Assembly: GCA_964465065.1 (NCBI GenBank)
Contig: CAYXHZ010000018.1
Coordinates: 1-53,783 of the forward strand
Reading direction: 5' to 3'
Length of the DNA: 53,783 bases
From: CAYMND01 sp964465065
Lineage (GTDB): Bacteria; Acidobacteriota; Aminicenantia; UBA2199
Made by a program: the position numbers and the translations under genes
Shown here: positions 32,003-39,957 of the stretch, piece after piece
Position numbering within the stretch: position 1 is the first letter of the stretch
Layout: each line of letters opens with the position of its first letter
The notes under the pieces: generated by a model
What the model was told of the DNA's origin: nothing
Database searches by the model: none
The model's input: only the letters and a program-made list of their open reading frames with translations

Positions 32003-33253
32003 ATGTCCTGGCAACTTCTGAAACTGTACTGGTACGAACTGAGCAAACGCAGAAAAAAGACTGCCCTGATCACCTTCGCCATCGCCTGGGGCACGGTGTC
32101 GATCCTGATGCTGATGTCGTTCGGCCGGGGCCTCAACCGGGCGGCGACCACGGCCTTCAAAGGACTGTCGGACAACATCATCATGGTGTCGCGCGGTCAG
32201 TCCAGCAAACCCTACCAGGGCCTGCCCCGCGGTCGGCGCATCATGCTCTACCTGGACGATGTCGATCTGCTGCAACGGCTCATTCCGGAGATCCAGACCA
32301 TCGGTCCCGAGTCCAACAACAGCCATTCCGTGTCCTACCAGAACAAATCGTCGGTGCGCAACGTCTGCGGGGTCTACGCCAGCTTCGGGGCCATGCGCAA
32401 CCAGATCGCCCAGATGGGCGGCCGCTTCATTAACCAGGAGGATCAGGACCAGGCGCGGCGGGTGGCCTTTCTGGGCTGGGTGGCCGCCGAAGCCCTGTTC
32501 GGCAACGCCGATCCGGTCGGCCGGGTGATCACCATCAACCGCAGCCCGTTCACCGTCGTCGGGGTCATGAAAAAGAAACAGCAGATGGGCTCCTACAACG
32601 GTCCGGACCACGAGATGATCTACATCCCTTTTTCGACTTTCGCGCAGATCGATTCCCAGCGTCACGTCGACCGCATCCACATCCAGCCGCGCGACAAATC
32701 GCTGTCGCTGTTCGTCGAGAGCCGGGTGCGCCACATTCTGGGCAACAAGTACCGTTTCTCCGAAGACGACGAATACGCGCTCAATTTCTGGAATACCATC
32801 CGCAACCGTGAAATGATGGGCAAGATCTTTCTGGGCATCGAAATCTTTCTGACCGTCATCGGCGCCCTGACCCTGCTCATCGGAGCCGTGGGGGTAACCA
32901 ACCTGATGTACGCCATCGTCAAGGAGCGCACCCGGGAGATCGGCGTCAAGATGGCCATCGGCGCCAAGCGGCGGCACATCGTGCTGCAGTTCTTTCTGGA
33001 AACCCTGCTGATCTTCTGCAAAGGCATGATGTGGGGGACGCTGATCTCCTACGTCATCGTCCAGGGAGTCAGGCAGGTGCCGGTCAGCTACGAGAACTTC
33101 TCGATGCAGCCCTTCCTGTTGCGGCCGATATTTTCTCTGGACATCCTGTTGATGTTTCTGCTGATCATGGGCGTTCTGGTGTTCATGTCCGGTATCTTCC
33201 CGGCCATCCGGGCGTCCCGGCAGAATCCCATCGACGCCCTGCGTTACGAATAA
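32003..33253 (+). CDS. MacB/FtsX-type ABC permease, second subunit
   Basis: This 416-residue protein is a paralogue of the preceding permease with the same topology. It shows N-terminal span FAIAWGTVSILMLMSFGRG, periplasmic domain with GRFINQEDQDQARRVAFLG, and C-terminal spans with KERTREIGVKMAIGAKRRHIV. The two permeases share ordered motifs (PFTVVGVM, RGLPxGR-like) but clearly differ, so they would form a heterodimer. The start is 3 bp after the preceding stop. Substrates of MacAB-type systems include peptides, siderophores and lipoproteins; none can be preferred here. Confidence 0.88.
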   Translation: MSWQLLKLYWYELSKRRKKTALITFAIAWGTVSILMLMSFGRGLNRAATTAFKGLSDNIIMVSRGQSSKPYQGLPRGRRIMLYLDDVDLLQRLIPEIQTIGPESNNSHSVSYQNKSSVRNVCGVYASFGAMRNQIAQMGGRFINQEDQDQARRVAFLGWVAAEALFGNADPVGRVITINRSPFTVVGVMKKKQQMGSYNGPDHEMIYIPFSTFAQIDSQRHVDRIHIQPRDKSLSLFVESRVRHILGNKYRFSEDDEYALNFWNTIRNREMMGKIFLGIEIFLTVIGALTLLIGAVGVTNLMYAIVKERTREIGVKMAIGAKRRHIVLQFFLETLLIFCKGMMWGTLISYVIVQGVRQVPVSYENFSMQPFLLRPIFSLDILLMFLLIMGVLVFMSGIFPAIRASRQNPIDALRYE

Positions 33254-33270
33254 GGAGCAGCGAGGCTAAC

Positions 33271-33972
33271 ATGATCGAGTTTCAAAACATCCGTAAGATT
33301 TACCGTAGCGGCGAGGTCGAATTCGAGGCCTTGAAGAACGTGTCCATCACCGTCGAAAAAGGGGACTTCGTCTCGATCATGGGCCCGTCGGGTTCGGGCA
33401 AATCGACGCTGATGAATCTGATCGGCTGCCTGGATACCCCCAGCGAGGGACGCTACCAGCTGGAAGGACAGAACGTGGCCGGTCTCAGTTTCGATCAGTT
33501 GTCGACCATCCGCAACCGCAAGATCGGTTTCGTCTTCCAGAACTTCAACCTGCTGCCCTACGCCACGGCCTACGAAAACGTAGAACTGCCGATGCTTTTC
33601 AACGGCAAAAAAGCCGCCCAGCGGCGCGAGCGGGTGGAAAGCCTGCTGGGCATGGTCGGCCTGACCCAATGGCGCAAGCACCGACCCACCGAGATGTCGG
33701 GCGGACAGCAGCAGCGGGTGGCCATCGCCCGGGCCCTGGCCATGGACCCGCCGATCATCCTGGCCGACGAACCCACCGGCAACCTGGATTCCAAGAGCGG
33801 TCAGGAAATCATGCAGATTTTCGTCGATCTGTGGCGCAGCGGCCGCACCATCCTCATGGTCACCCACGATCCGGCCATCGCCGCCTTTTCCCGGCGTTCC
33901 ATCCACCTGCTCGACGGCCAGATCAGCCGGGACGAGCGCAATCCCAATAATCTCTGCGAGCACTCGTGTTGA
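33271..33972 (+). CDS. MacB/LolD-type ABC ATPase
   Basis: This 233-residue ATPase serves the two FtsX-type permeases. It has Walker A GPSGSGKS (38-45), GFVFQNFNLLPYATAYENV around the Q-loop, signature MSGGQQQR (142-149), Walker B IILADEP (162-168) and an H-loop in MVTHDP. GTGNLD-like TGNLDSKSG follows Walker B, typical of LolD/MacB. ATG 33271 was chosen because it follows AAGGAGCAGCGAGG and gives the normal MIEFQNIRK start. It is the last gene of the exporter cluster. Confidence 0.92.
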   Translation: MIEFQNIRKIYRSGEVEFEALKNVSITVEKGDFVSIMGPSGSGKSTLMNLIGCLDTPSEGRYQLEGQNVAGLSFDQLSTIRNRKIGFVFQNFNLLPYATAYENVELPMLFNGKKAAQRRERVESLLGMVGLTQWRKHRPTEMSGGQQQRVAIARALAMDPPIILADEPTGNLDSKSGQEIMQIFVDLWRSGRTILMVTHDPAIAAFSRRSIHLLDGQISRDERNPNNLCEHSC

Positions 33973-34035
33973 CCGGAGTGAGGGTCTGATTTCCATATCC
34001 GCAGCGCTTTTTTGAATGAATTCGGGCCGAACAGG

Positions 34036-34064
34036 TTGACAACGTATAGTAATTATGCTATATG
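34036..34064 (+). promoter_or_regulatory. Promoter with internal palindrome for the ArsR-type gene
   Basis: TTGACA (34036-34041), a 17-bp spacer and TATATG (34059-34064) predict a start site near 34071, at the preferred ATG (34073). An inverted repeat TATAG-N8-CTATA (34045-34062) fills the spacer and could be the operator of the ArsR protein itself. No Shine-Dalgarno precedes the ATG, so the mRNA may be leaderless. Confidence 0.5.
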
Positions 34065-34072
34065 TCTATTTG

Positions 34073-34372
34073 ATGAGCCAAGAAAACCTGTTCAAAGCTC
34101 TGGGCCACGAAAAACGCCTCAAGCTGCTGGAATGGCTGAAAAAACCGCATGATCATTTCCCCCCCCAGCGGGACGGGGACCTGGAGCTCGACGGCGTCTG
34201 CGTCATTCTGATCGCCGAGAAAATGGGGGTCAGCCAGCCCACCGCGACCCAGCACATCCGCATCCTGCTGGATTCGGGGCTGGTGAAATCCAAACGCATC
34301 GGCAAATGGACCTTCATCAGCCGCGACGAGCGGACCTTCGCCCGACTGGGCGAGCTGGTGGCCGAGCTGTAA
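34073..34372 (+). CDS. ArsR-family transcriptional regulator
   Basis: This winged-helix DNA-binding protein of 99 residues would be 105 if an ATG at 34055 is used. LFKALGHEKRLKLLEWL is the typical ArsR opening, and EKMGVSQPTATQHIRILLDSGLV is the recognition helix-turn-helix, followed by the wing KSKRIGKWTFIS. No ELCVCDL-type metal site is present; one cysteine occurs in GVCVILIAEKM. ATG 34073 is preferred since the promoter at 34036-34064 would not transcribe the upstream ATG. It precedes the flavodoxin remnant and phzF and may control them. Confidence 0.82.
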   Translation: MSQENLFKALGHEKRLKLLEWLKKPHDHFPPQRDGDLELDGVCVILIAEKMGVSQPTATQHIRILLDSGLVKSKRIGKWTFISRDERTFARLGELVAEL

Positions 34373-34400
34373 TCACAATCCGTTCCCGAGGAGGATCGCC

Positions 34401-34481
34401 ATGGAAATACTGGTCGTCTGCCATTCCAAAGTAAACAACACCCGGTCCCTGGCCAGCCGGAGCCTGCGGGAGACGGTCTGA
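34401..34481 (+). pseudogene. Flavodoxin-like N-terminal remnant or leader ORF before phzF
   Basis: A 26-codon frame opens with a strong GAGGAGG at 34388-34394 and ATG 34401. Its first residues, MEILVVCHSKVNNTRSLA, resemble the first strand and FMN phosphate loop of flavodoxins (ILVVYYSxTGNTxxLA). The frame stops after SRSLRETV at a TGA that overlaps the phzF ATG (ATGA at 34479-34484). The rest of a flavodoxin is absent. It is either a deletion remnant whose ribosome site now drives phzF by coupling, or a short leader peptide. Confidence 0.6.
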
Positions 34482-35359
34482 TGCAGTTCTACATTTTGGA
34501 TGTCTTTGCCGGCGGACCCTACCGGGGCAATCAGCTGGCCGTGTTTTTCTCCGCTGGGCCTTTGGACTCGCTGCTGATGCAGACCATCGCCCGCGAAATC
34601 AACTTCTCCGAAACCGTTTTCCTCTCGTCCTGGGACGCCGAAGGGCAACGGGCCCGGGCCCGCATCTTCACTCCACGCCAGGAAGTCCGCTTCGCCGGCC
34701 ATCCGGTGATCGGCAGCGCCTATGCCCTGCATCGCCATTTACGTCCGGGCTCGAATCCCGGCGCCATGAGCCTCGCTCTGCCTGCCGGAGAGGTTCCCCT
34801 GGAGCCCCTGGACGGTTCGGGCGCCGCCTGGCAGGTCCGCCAGCCGCCGCCGCGTTTCGGCGAACGGATCGATCGCCCGGAGCTGCAGCGCATCCTGAGT
34901 CTGCCGCCGCAGGCCTTCGACACCTGCTTCACGCCGCAAATCGTCGATACCGGCCTGCCCCACGTCATCGTGGCCGTGCACGACCGAAAAGATCTCGGCC
35001 GCTGCCGCATCGATCCCGAGGCCTACGCCGGGCTGGTGGCCCGGACCGGGGTGAAGAACATTCTGGTGTTTTGCCCGGACCCCCACGAAGCGGGGCAGGA
35101 TTACGCGGTGCGCATGTTCGCCCCGGACCTGGGCATTCCCGAGGACCCGGCGACGGGCAGCGGCAACGGCTGTCTGGCCGCCTACCTGTTGCAACACCAG
35201 CCGGAATCGGTCCGGGAACTGTCTTTCACGGTCGGGCAGGGGTACGAAATGGGCCGGCCGTCGCAGCTGCAGCTGCACAGCCTGCGTCGCGGGGAGGGCA
35301 TCGAGGTCCGTCTGGGCGGCCGGGTGATCGAAATTGCCGCGGGGCGCTGGCGAGTGTGA
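34481..35359 (+). CDS. PhzF-family isomerase
   Basis: This 292-residue cytoplasmic protein has the two-lobed diaminopimelate-epimerase fold of the PhzF family. MQFYILDVFAGGPYRGNQLAV opens the protein and NFSETVF carries the catalytic glutamate (Glu44). VRFAGHPVIGSA and the second-half EDPATGSGNGCLAAYL complete the active site. Length is normal (about 280-300). No other phenazine genes are present, so the substrate is unknown. It starts inside the stop of the 26-codon upstream frame. It converges on the 35402 gene with 42 bp between the stops. Confidence 0.9.
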   Translation: MQFYILDVFAGGPYRGNQLAVFFSAGPLDSLLMQTIAREINFSETVFLSSWDAEGQRARARIFTPRQEVRFAGHPVIGSAYALHRHLRPGSNPGAMSLALPAGEVPLEPLDGSGAAWQVRQPPPRFGERIDRPELQRILSLPPQAFDTCFTPQIVDTGLPHVIVAVHDRKDLGRCRIDPEAYAGLVARTGVKNILVFCPDPHEAGQDYAVRMFAPDLGIPEDPATGSGNGCLAAYLLQHQPESVRELSFTVGQGYEMGRPSQLQLHSLRRGEGIEVRLGGRVIEIAAGRWRV

Positions 35360-35401
35360 CGTTATCCCTGGCGCTGTTCGTCGGTCCGGTTCGCAGGCAG
35401 T

Positions 35402-35878
35402 CTACTTCTTGTCTTTTTCTGGACTGTCCGCCGGCGGCGTGTACACGGGCAGGGTTCCCAGCCACTCCGACAGCAGGGCGCCGTCCTGGACCTGGCAGCG
35501 GTAAACCGGAACCGAGCCGGGCAGTTCCGGGGTGAGCGTGAAATCGATCGGATTGTCCGGCAGACTGTTGCTCAGTTTCAGGGCCGCGTACTTGGTGATG
35601 AGAACGAAATCGCCCTCTTTGGAATAATCGTAGCGGATCTCGACCCGGTTCTGGGCCATGTCGATGTTGACGGCGGCGATGCCCTCCCGCTTGTCGAGGT
35701 ACTCGAGGGCGTTCTCGGCCATGGCCTGCGGCGGGCCCTTGCGGTCGCCCAGCAGCATGGCCAGGATCCAGATCAGCAGGATGGCGCTGACGCCGATGAC
35801 GACGGCGATGGCCATGCGGTTGCTCTTGTCGCGGTTGATACGGCTCAGTACGGGGGGTTTATATTTTTTTTTGGCCAT
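35402..35878 (-). CDS. Hypothetical single-pass membrane protein after MoxR
   Basis: This 158-residue protein has a basic N-terminus (MAKKKYKPP) and one membrane segment at about 22-42. The soluble C-terminal domain of about 110 residues has mixed alpha/beta character (AAVNIDMAQNRVEIRYDY, IDFTLTPELPGSVPVYRC) and a lysine-rich end. I do not recognise the family. Its ATG is 2 bp after the MoxR stop, so it is cotranscribed with moxR, where a DUF58 or VWA gene is more usual. It could be an anchor or substrate of the MoxR chaperone. Confidence 0.65.
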   Translation of the reverse strand: MAKKKYKPPVLSRINRDKSNRMAIAVVIGVSAILLIWILAMLLGDRKGPPQAMAENALEYLDKREGIAAVNIDMAQNRVEIRYDYSKEGDFVLITKYAALKLSNSLPDNPIDFTLTPELPGSVPVYRCQVQDGALLSEWLGTLPVYTPPADSPEKDKK

Positions 35879-35880
35879 GG

Positions 35881-36870
35881 TCAGGGTACCGGAACGTGAT
35901 CGAAGACGGCGCGGATCAGATCGTCGCTGTTCATCTCTTCGGCTTCGGCCTCGTAGGTCAGGATGATGCGGTGCCTCAGCACGTCCAGACCGATAGCCTT
36001 GACGTCCTCCGGGGTGACGTAGCCGCGGCCGTGCAGGAAGGCCAGGGCTCTGGCCGTCTGGGTCAGGAAGATGGAGGCGCGTGGCGAGGCGCCGTAGCGG
36101 ATCAGCGGTTTGAGCTTGTCGATGCCGAAACGGCCCGGATCCCGGGTGGCGGAAACGATATCGACGATGTATTGCTTGATCTTGTCATCGACGTAGATCA
36201 TGCGGAAGGCCCGGACCATGGACTGCAGGTCTTCGCGCGAGCAGACCCGGTGCACCGGCGGCGGCTGGTCTGCGGTCATGCGGTTGATGATGACCAGCTC
36301 CTCCTGGGGACTGGGGTAGCTGACGATGACCTTCATCAGGAAGCGGTCGACCTGGGCTTCGGGCAGGGCATAGGTGCCTTCCTGCTCGATCGGATTCTGG
36401 GTGGCCATGACCAGAAAGGGCCGCGGCAGGGCGTGCGTGGCTTCGCCGATGGTCACCTGCAGCTCCTGCATGGCTTCCAGCAGCGCGCTCTGCACCTTGG
36501 CCGGGGCGCGGTTGATTTCGTCGGCCAGGAGCAGGTTGGTGAATATCGGACCTTTTTTAGTCGAGAATTCGGTGGTTTTGGGGTTGAAGATCATGGTGCC
36601 GGTCAGGTCGGCCGGCAGCAGGTCGGGAGTGAACTGAACCCGGCCGAAATCCAGATCCAGAACCTCGGCCAGACTCTTGACGGCCATGGTCTTGGCCAGG
36701 CCCGGTACCCCTTCCAGCAGGATGTGTCCGGAACTGATCAGGGCGATCAGCATGCGTTCGAGCAGGTGGTGCTGGCCGACAATGCGCTTTTCGACTTCGG
36801 ACATGATCAGCGCGGCCTTCTGACTCTCAAACCTGACCTGTTCGGTTATGGCGGCGATATCGCGGTTCAT
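35881..36870 (-). CDS. MoxR-family AAA+ ATPase
   Basis: This 329-residue cytoplasmic ATPase is a chaperone for maturation of metal- or VWA-containing complexes. Walker A EGVPGLAKT is at 53-61, Walker B LLLADE at 113-118, sensor ATQNPIEQEGTYALPEAQ follows near 155-172, and the lid contains ATRDPGRFGIDKL. Length is typical. ATG 36870 follows AGGAGGAAGGAG. The usual DUF58 or BatA-like neighbours are missing; instead it lies between the DnaC-like gene and a small membrane protein in the heat-shock block. An unrelated VWFA protein is 10 kb away. Confidence 0.9.
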   Translation of the reverse strand: MNRDIAAITEQVRFESQKAALIMSEVEKRIVGQHHLLERMLIALISSGHILLEGVPGLAKTMAVKSLAEVLDLDFGRVQFTPDLLPADLTGTMIFNPKTTEFSTKKGPIFTNLLLADEINRAPAKVQSALLEAMQELQVTIGEATHALPRPFLVMATQNPIEQEGTYALPEAQVDRFLMKVIVSYPSPQEELVIINRMTADQPPPVHRVCSREDLQSMVRAFRMIYVDDKIKQYIVDIVSATRDPGRFGIDKLKPLIRYGASPRASIFLTQTARALAFLHGRGYVTPEDVKAIGLDVLRHRIILTYEAEAEEMNSDDLIRAVFDHVPVP

Positions 36871-36881
36871 CTCCTTCCTCC

Positions 36882-37589
36882 TTAACAGTATTTCCGGCGG
36901 TAATCGACGCCGAACAATTCGATGCTGTTGGTCATTTCGTGCAGCCGGCTGCGCAGACGTTCACCCAGGCGTTCGGTCAGGGTTTCCTGGCCGTCGCTGC
37001 TCTGATCGAAAAAATTGCTGGCGCCGATGGTGATTTTCTGCTGATTGTAGCGGCGGTTGAATACGAAGTAGATATTGTCCTGCACCCAGGCGCTGGTTTT
37101 CGAGGCGCCCAGTTCGTCGAAGATGAGCAGGTCGCACTCGGTCAGGCGGCTGATGATGCGCTGGATCTGGTTGAAATCGCGGCTCTGGGCGTCTTCACCG
37201 GAACGCATGGTCCGCACCAGGTCGTTCCAGTCGATGTAATATATGTTCAGCTGCGGAAGGCGCGCCCACAGTTCGCTGGCCACGGTGCACAACAGCCGGG
37301 TCTTGCCGACGCCCACCGGTCCGTGCAGGAGAAGACCTTTGCTGACGGCCGGAAACTCGTCGCAAAAATTCTTGGCCGCTTTTTTGGCTTTGAGCAGGGA
37401 CGGGGAATCCTCCGGGGTCATGAAGCCTTTGAGCCGGCAATTGATGAAGCGTTGCGGAATGTTGGCCAGTTCGGCCTGGACCAGGGCGGTTTTCTTGCGG
37501 GAACAGTCGCAGCGGACGGCCTGTTCGCGGCCGTCTTTCTCGATGACGATCCAGCCGGAATCGCCGCATTTGGAACAAGTGGCCGCCAT
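36882..37589 (-). CDS. DnaC/DnaI-like replication or IstB-type ATPase
   Basis: The 235-residue protein starts with a cysteine cluster (CSKCGDSG at 5-12 and CDCS at 27-30), like the zinc ribbon of DnaI/DnaC helicase loaders. Walker A HGPVGVGKT lies at 89-97 and Walker B LLIFDE at 154-159, with sensor-like TIGASNFF later. The last residues, MTNSIELFGVDYRRKYC, resemble the C-terminus of DnaC-type proteins. It may load the replicative helicase. ATG 37589 is 2 bp after the sigma-factor stop, so it is coexpressed with the heat-shock genes; an IstB function is unlikely because no IstA transposase is near. Confidence 0.8.
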   Translation of the reverse strand: MAATCSKCGDSGWIVIEKDGREQAVRCDCSRKKTALVQAELANIPQRFINCRLKGFMTPEDSPSLLKAKKAAKNFCDEFPAVSKGLLLHGPVGVGKTRLLCTVASELWARLPQLNIYYIDWNDLVRTMRSGEDAQSRDFNQIQRIISRLTECDLLIFDELGASKTSAWVQDNIYFVFNRRYNQQKITIGASNFFDQSSDGQETLTERLGERLRSRLHEMTNSIELFGVDYRRKYC

Positions 37590-37591
37590 CT

Positions 37592-38434
37592 TCAGTTCAG
37601 CACTCCGTAGATGCCTTGTTTGATCAGTTTGTTGCGCAGTTTGCGCAAGGCCTTCATCTCGATGCGGCGCACGCCCTCGGGGCTCATGTTGATCTGTTTG
37701 GCGATTTCGCGCAGGCGCATGGCGTCCTGGCTCTTGAAACCGTAGCGCATCTTGATCACCAGGGTCTCTTTCTCGGTCAGTTCCTCGATCTCGTTGTTGA
37801 TCAGCTCGTGCAGGGAATCGACGATCAGCACTTCCTGGGGATCGGGCATGCTGGTGTCGGGCAGTATGCTGGCCAGGTTCGGCGAACCGTCTTCGGACAC
37901 GCCCTTGTCCAGGGAGACGATCTCGTCGGGAACGGCCAGCATGACCTTGATCTTCTTGATGGGCAGATCGAGTTCCTGGGCCAGTTCCTCCTCGCTCGGG
38001 CGGCGCTTGAGGTTCTTGCTGAGATTGAAATAGGCCTTCTTGAAGTTGAGGAAATCGTTGTAAAAGATATCGGGGAAGGAGATGATGTTCTGGTTTTTGG
38101 ACAGGTAACGGCGGATCTCGCTGCGTACCCACCACAGGGCGTAGGTGTAGAAGCGGTTGTCGCGGTTGATGTCGAAACGCTTGAGGGCCTCGATCAGACC
38201 CTTGTTTCCTTCGTTGATCAGGTCGAGAAAATTGTCTTCCTTGAAGTAGTATTTCAGGGCTTCCTTGACCACCAGCTTCTGGTTGGAGATGATGATCTTC
38301 TTGAAGGCTTCGGCGTCACCGGCGATGGCCTTGCGGATGAGCTCCTTTTCCTCTTCGGCGGTCAGGATTTTGATCTTTTTGACTTTCTGGAAGTACAGGT
38401 TGAGAGAATTGAGAGAACTGTTATTCCTGGCCAT
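37592..38434 (-). CDS. Sigma-70-family factor of heat-shock (RpoH-like) type
   Basis: This 280-residue RNA polymerase sigma factor has region 1.2/2 from about 12, with LNLYFQKVKKIKILTAEEEKEL. The -10 recognition part is DLINEGNKGLIEALKRFD and YALWWVRSEIRRYL. Region 3 contains RRPSEEELAQELDLP and region 4 ends in MSPEGVRRIEMKALRKLR. The length and a compact region 1 resemble RpoH rather than RpoD. It overlaps the hspR 3' end by 14 bp and follows dnaJ, which supports a heat-shock role. The RpoH-specific box is not obvious, so a general alternative sigma is possible. Confidence 0.85.
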   Translation of the reverse strand: MARNNSSLNSLNLYFQKVKKIKILTAEEEKELIRKAIAGDAEAFKKIIISNQKLVVKEALKYYFKEDNFLDLINEGNKGLIEALKRFDINRDNRFYTYALWWVRSEIRRYLSKNQNIISFPDIFYNDFLNFKKAYFNLSKNLKRRPSEEELAQELDLPIKKIKVMLAVPDEIVSLDKGVSEDGSPNLASILPDTSMPDPQEVLIVDSLHELINNEIEELTEKETLVIKMRYGFKSQDAMRLREIAKQINMSPEGVRRIEMKALRKLRNKLIKQGIYGVLN

Positions 38435-38807
38435 CTTTGTTGAATGGGGCGATCGAGGAGGAATATTTGACGATCGCGTTTTTCTTCTGATCGAAGAGGT
38501 TTTCGCGGCCGCTGAAGAATTCTGTCCGCAGTTCGTCCAGGAAGCGTGAAAACTCTTCCTGCATGGATTCCATTTTCATTTTCATATTGTAGATGATCTC
38601 GATTCCGGCCAGGTTGACTCCCATGTCCCGGGACAGGTTGAGGATGAATTCCAGTTTTTTGAGGTCCCTGTCGGTGTAGACGCGGGTGTTGCCCTTGCTG
38701 CGGGACGGGATCAGCAGCCCTTCTCTTTCGTAGAGCCTGAGCGTTTGCGGGTGCAGCTGATAACGGTCGGCCACCGCCGAGATCAGGTAGGTCTTTTCCT
38801 TGTTCAT
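38421..38807 (-). CDS. hspR: HspR-like MerR-family heat-shock repressor
   Basis: This 128-residue DNA-binding protein has a MerR helix-turn-helix with the HspR hallmark YQLHPQTLRLYEREGLL (17-33), then SKGNTRVYTDRDLKKLEFI and the coiled dimer helix LSRDMGVNLAGIEIIYNMKMKM. HspR binds HAIR elements (CTTGAGT-N7-ACTCAAG) and represses dnaK-type operons with DnaK as co-repressor. The start overlaps the dnaJ stop (ATGA at 38804-38807) and the end overlaps the sigma gene. dnaK and grpE are not in the window. Confidence 0.88.
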   Translation of the reverse strand: MNKEKTYLISAVADRYQLHPQTLRLYEREGLLIPSRSKGNTRVYTDRDLKKLEFILNLSRDMGVNLAGIEIIYNMKMKMESMQEEFSRFLDELRTEFFSGRENLFDQKKNAIVKYSSSIAPFNKDGQE

Positions 38808-39916
38808 GGCAGGTCCTCGCGGGGATTGTAGGCGGCGATCAGTTCCAGCTTTTTGAGCAGTTCCCGCACGGCCATGTCCTTGGTCGGCGGCGGGACGATC
38901 TTGAGGGTGACGACCATATCGCCCTGGTCCACGCCCTTGGGATCAACGATGCCCTTGCCGCGCAGCCGCAGCTTCTGGCCGGAGGATGACCCGGGAGGGA
39001 TTTTCAGAATGGCCTTGCCATCCAGTGTCGGCACTTCCACTTTGGCGCCCAGGGCGGCCTCGGTGAAGGTGACCGGCAGGGTGATGACCAGGTTGTTCTG
39101 CTGCCGGGCGAAGAAGGGGTGAGGGGAGACGGCGATGCTGATGATCAGGTCTCCGTAGCTTCCGCCGTGGATGCCGGCGTTGCCTTTCTGCGGAATGCGC
39201 AGCTTGGAGCCGTCCTCGACTCCGGCCGGGATGCGCACCTTGATGCGGTCGACGGCTTCGACCCGGCCGCTGGCCGAGCATTCGGAACAGCCTTTCTCCG
39301 AAATGGTGCCTCGGCCCTGACAGGCCGGGCAGGGAGAGGCGAACTTCATGAAGCCCATCTGTTTCTGAACCCGGCCGCTGCCGTTGCAGCTTGGACAGCG
39401 GCTGGGGGTGCCGCTGGGTTGATAGCCTCTGCCGCTGCAGGTTTTGCAGGCGATTTTTCGGGTCAGCTGAATGGGCGTTTCCAGACCTTTGACGGCGTCC
39501 AGAAAATTGAGACTCATCGAATAGTGGAGGTCTTCACCGCGCTGCGGGGTGTTCTGGTGCTGCGCCTGCGCCTCGCCCGCGCCGGAATAACCGCCGCGGA
39601 ATATGGTTTCGAAGATGTCCCCGAAGGAGGCATCGCCGCTGCTGTTGAAATCGAAGCCCTCGAACGGTCCGCGCCCGGAGCCGGGGCCTTTGCGAAAATC
39701 GGCGCCGACCCGGCCGTAGGTGTCGAACTGTTTGCGTTTTTCGGGATCTTTGAGCACTTCGTAGGCTTCGTTGATCTCTTTGAAGCGTTTCTCCGCCTCT
39801 TTATCGTTGGGGTTGAGGTCCGGGTGATACTTCCTGGCCAGCCGGCGGTAGGTTTTTTTAATCTCCGCCAGAGTCGCTTTCTGTCCTACACCCAGAATCT
39901 GGTAATAATCTTTCAT
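38804..39916 (-). CDS. dnaJ: Chaperone DnaJ
   Basis: This 370-residue Hsp40 co-chaperone stimulates DnaK and holds unfolded clients. The J domain carries HPD at 31-33. A Gly/Phe-rich linker spans about 70-115, followed by four zinc-finger motifs: CKTCSGRG (158-165), CPSCNGSG (175-182), CPACQGRG (197-204) and the last one altered to CSECSASG (211-218). The C-terminal substrate domain has the PPGSSSGQKLRLRGKG motif. The length matches type I DnaJ. The ATG has no clear ribosome site and lies at the predicted start site of the promoter at 39923-39951. It begins the dnaJ-hspR-sigma block. Confidence 0.95.
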   Translation of the reverse strand: MKDYYQILGVGQKATLAEIKKTYRRLARKYHPDLNPNDKEAEKRFKEINEAYEVLKDPEKRKQFDTYGRVGADFRKGPGSGRGPFEGFDFNSSGDASFGDIFETIFRGGYSGAGEAQAQHQNTPQRGEDLHYSMSLNFLDAVKGLETPIQLTRKIACKTCSGRGYQPSGTPSRCPSCNGSGRVQKQMGFMKFASPCPACQGRGTISEKGCSECSASGRVEAVDRIKVRIPAGVEDGSKLRIPQKGNAGIHGGSYGDLIISIAVSPHPFFARQQNNLVITLPVTFTEAALGAKVEVPTLDGKAILKIPPGSSSGQKLRLRGKGIVDPKGVDQGDMVVTLKIVPPPTKDMAVRELLKKLELIAAYNPREDLP

Positions 39917-39922
39917 GTAAAA

Positions 39923-39951
39923 ATTCTACTTGAGACGGTTGTAAAAAGCAA
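39923..39951 (-). promoter_or_regulatory. dnaJ promoter with an HspR (HAIR) half-site in the spacer
   Basis: On the minus strand TTGCTT (complement 39946-39951), 17 bp and TAGAAT (complement 39923-39928) predict a start at the dnaJ ATG. The spacer ends in TCTCAAG (complement of 39929-39935), 6 of 7 identical to the right half of HAIR. A second CTTG overlaps the -35, but its spacing to CAAG is 16 rather than 13. Confidence 0.45.
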
Positions 39952-39957
39952 GACGGA

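Noticed and set aside
30560..32977. Long minus-strand open frame opposite the MacB-type permeases
   Set aside because: Antisense to two clear membrane proteins; no ribosome site and no family motifs.
34481..35359. Phenazine biosynthesis cluster
   Set aside because: Only a PhzF-family gene is present; this family is widespread outside phenazine pathways.
36882..37589. IstB-type helper ATPase of an insertion sequence
   Set aside because: No IstA transposase, terminal repeats or target duplication nearby, and the gene is embedded in a compact operon with a DnaC/DnaI-type zinc cluster.
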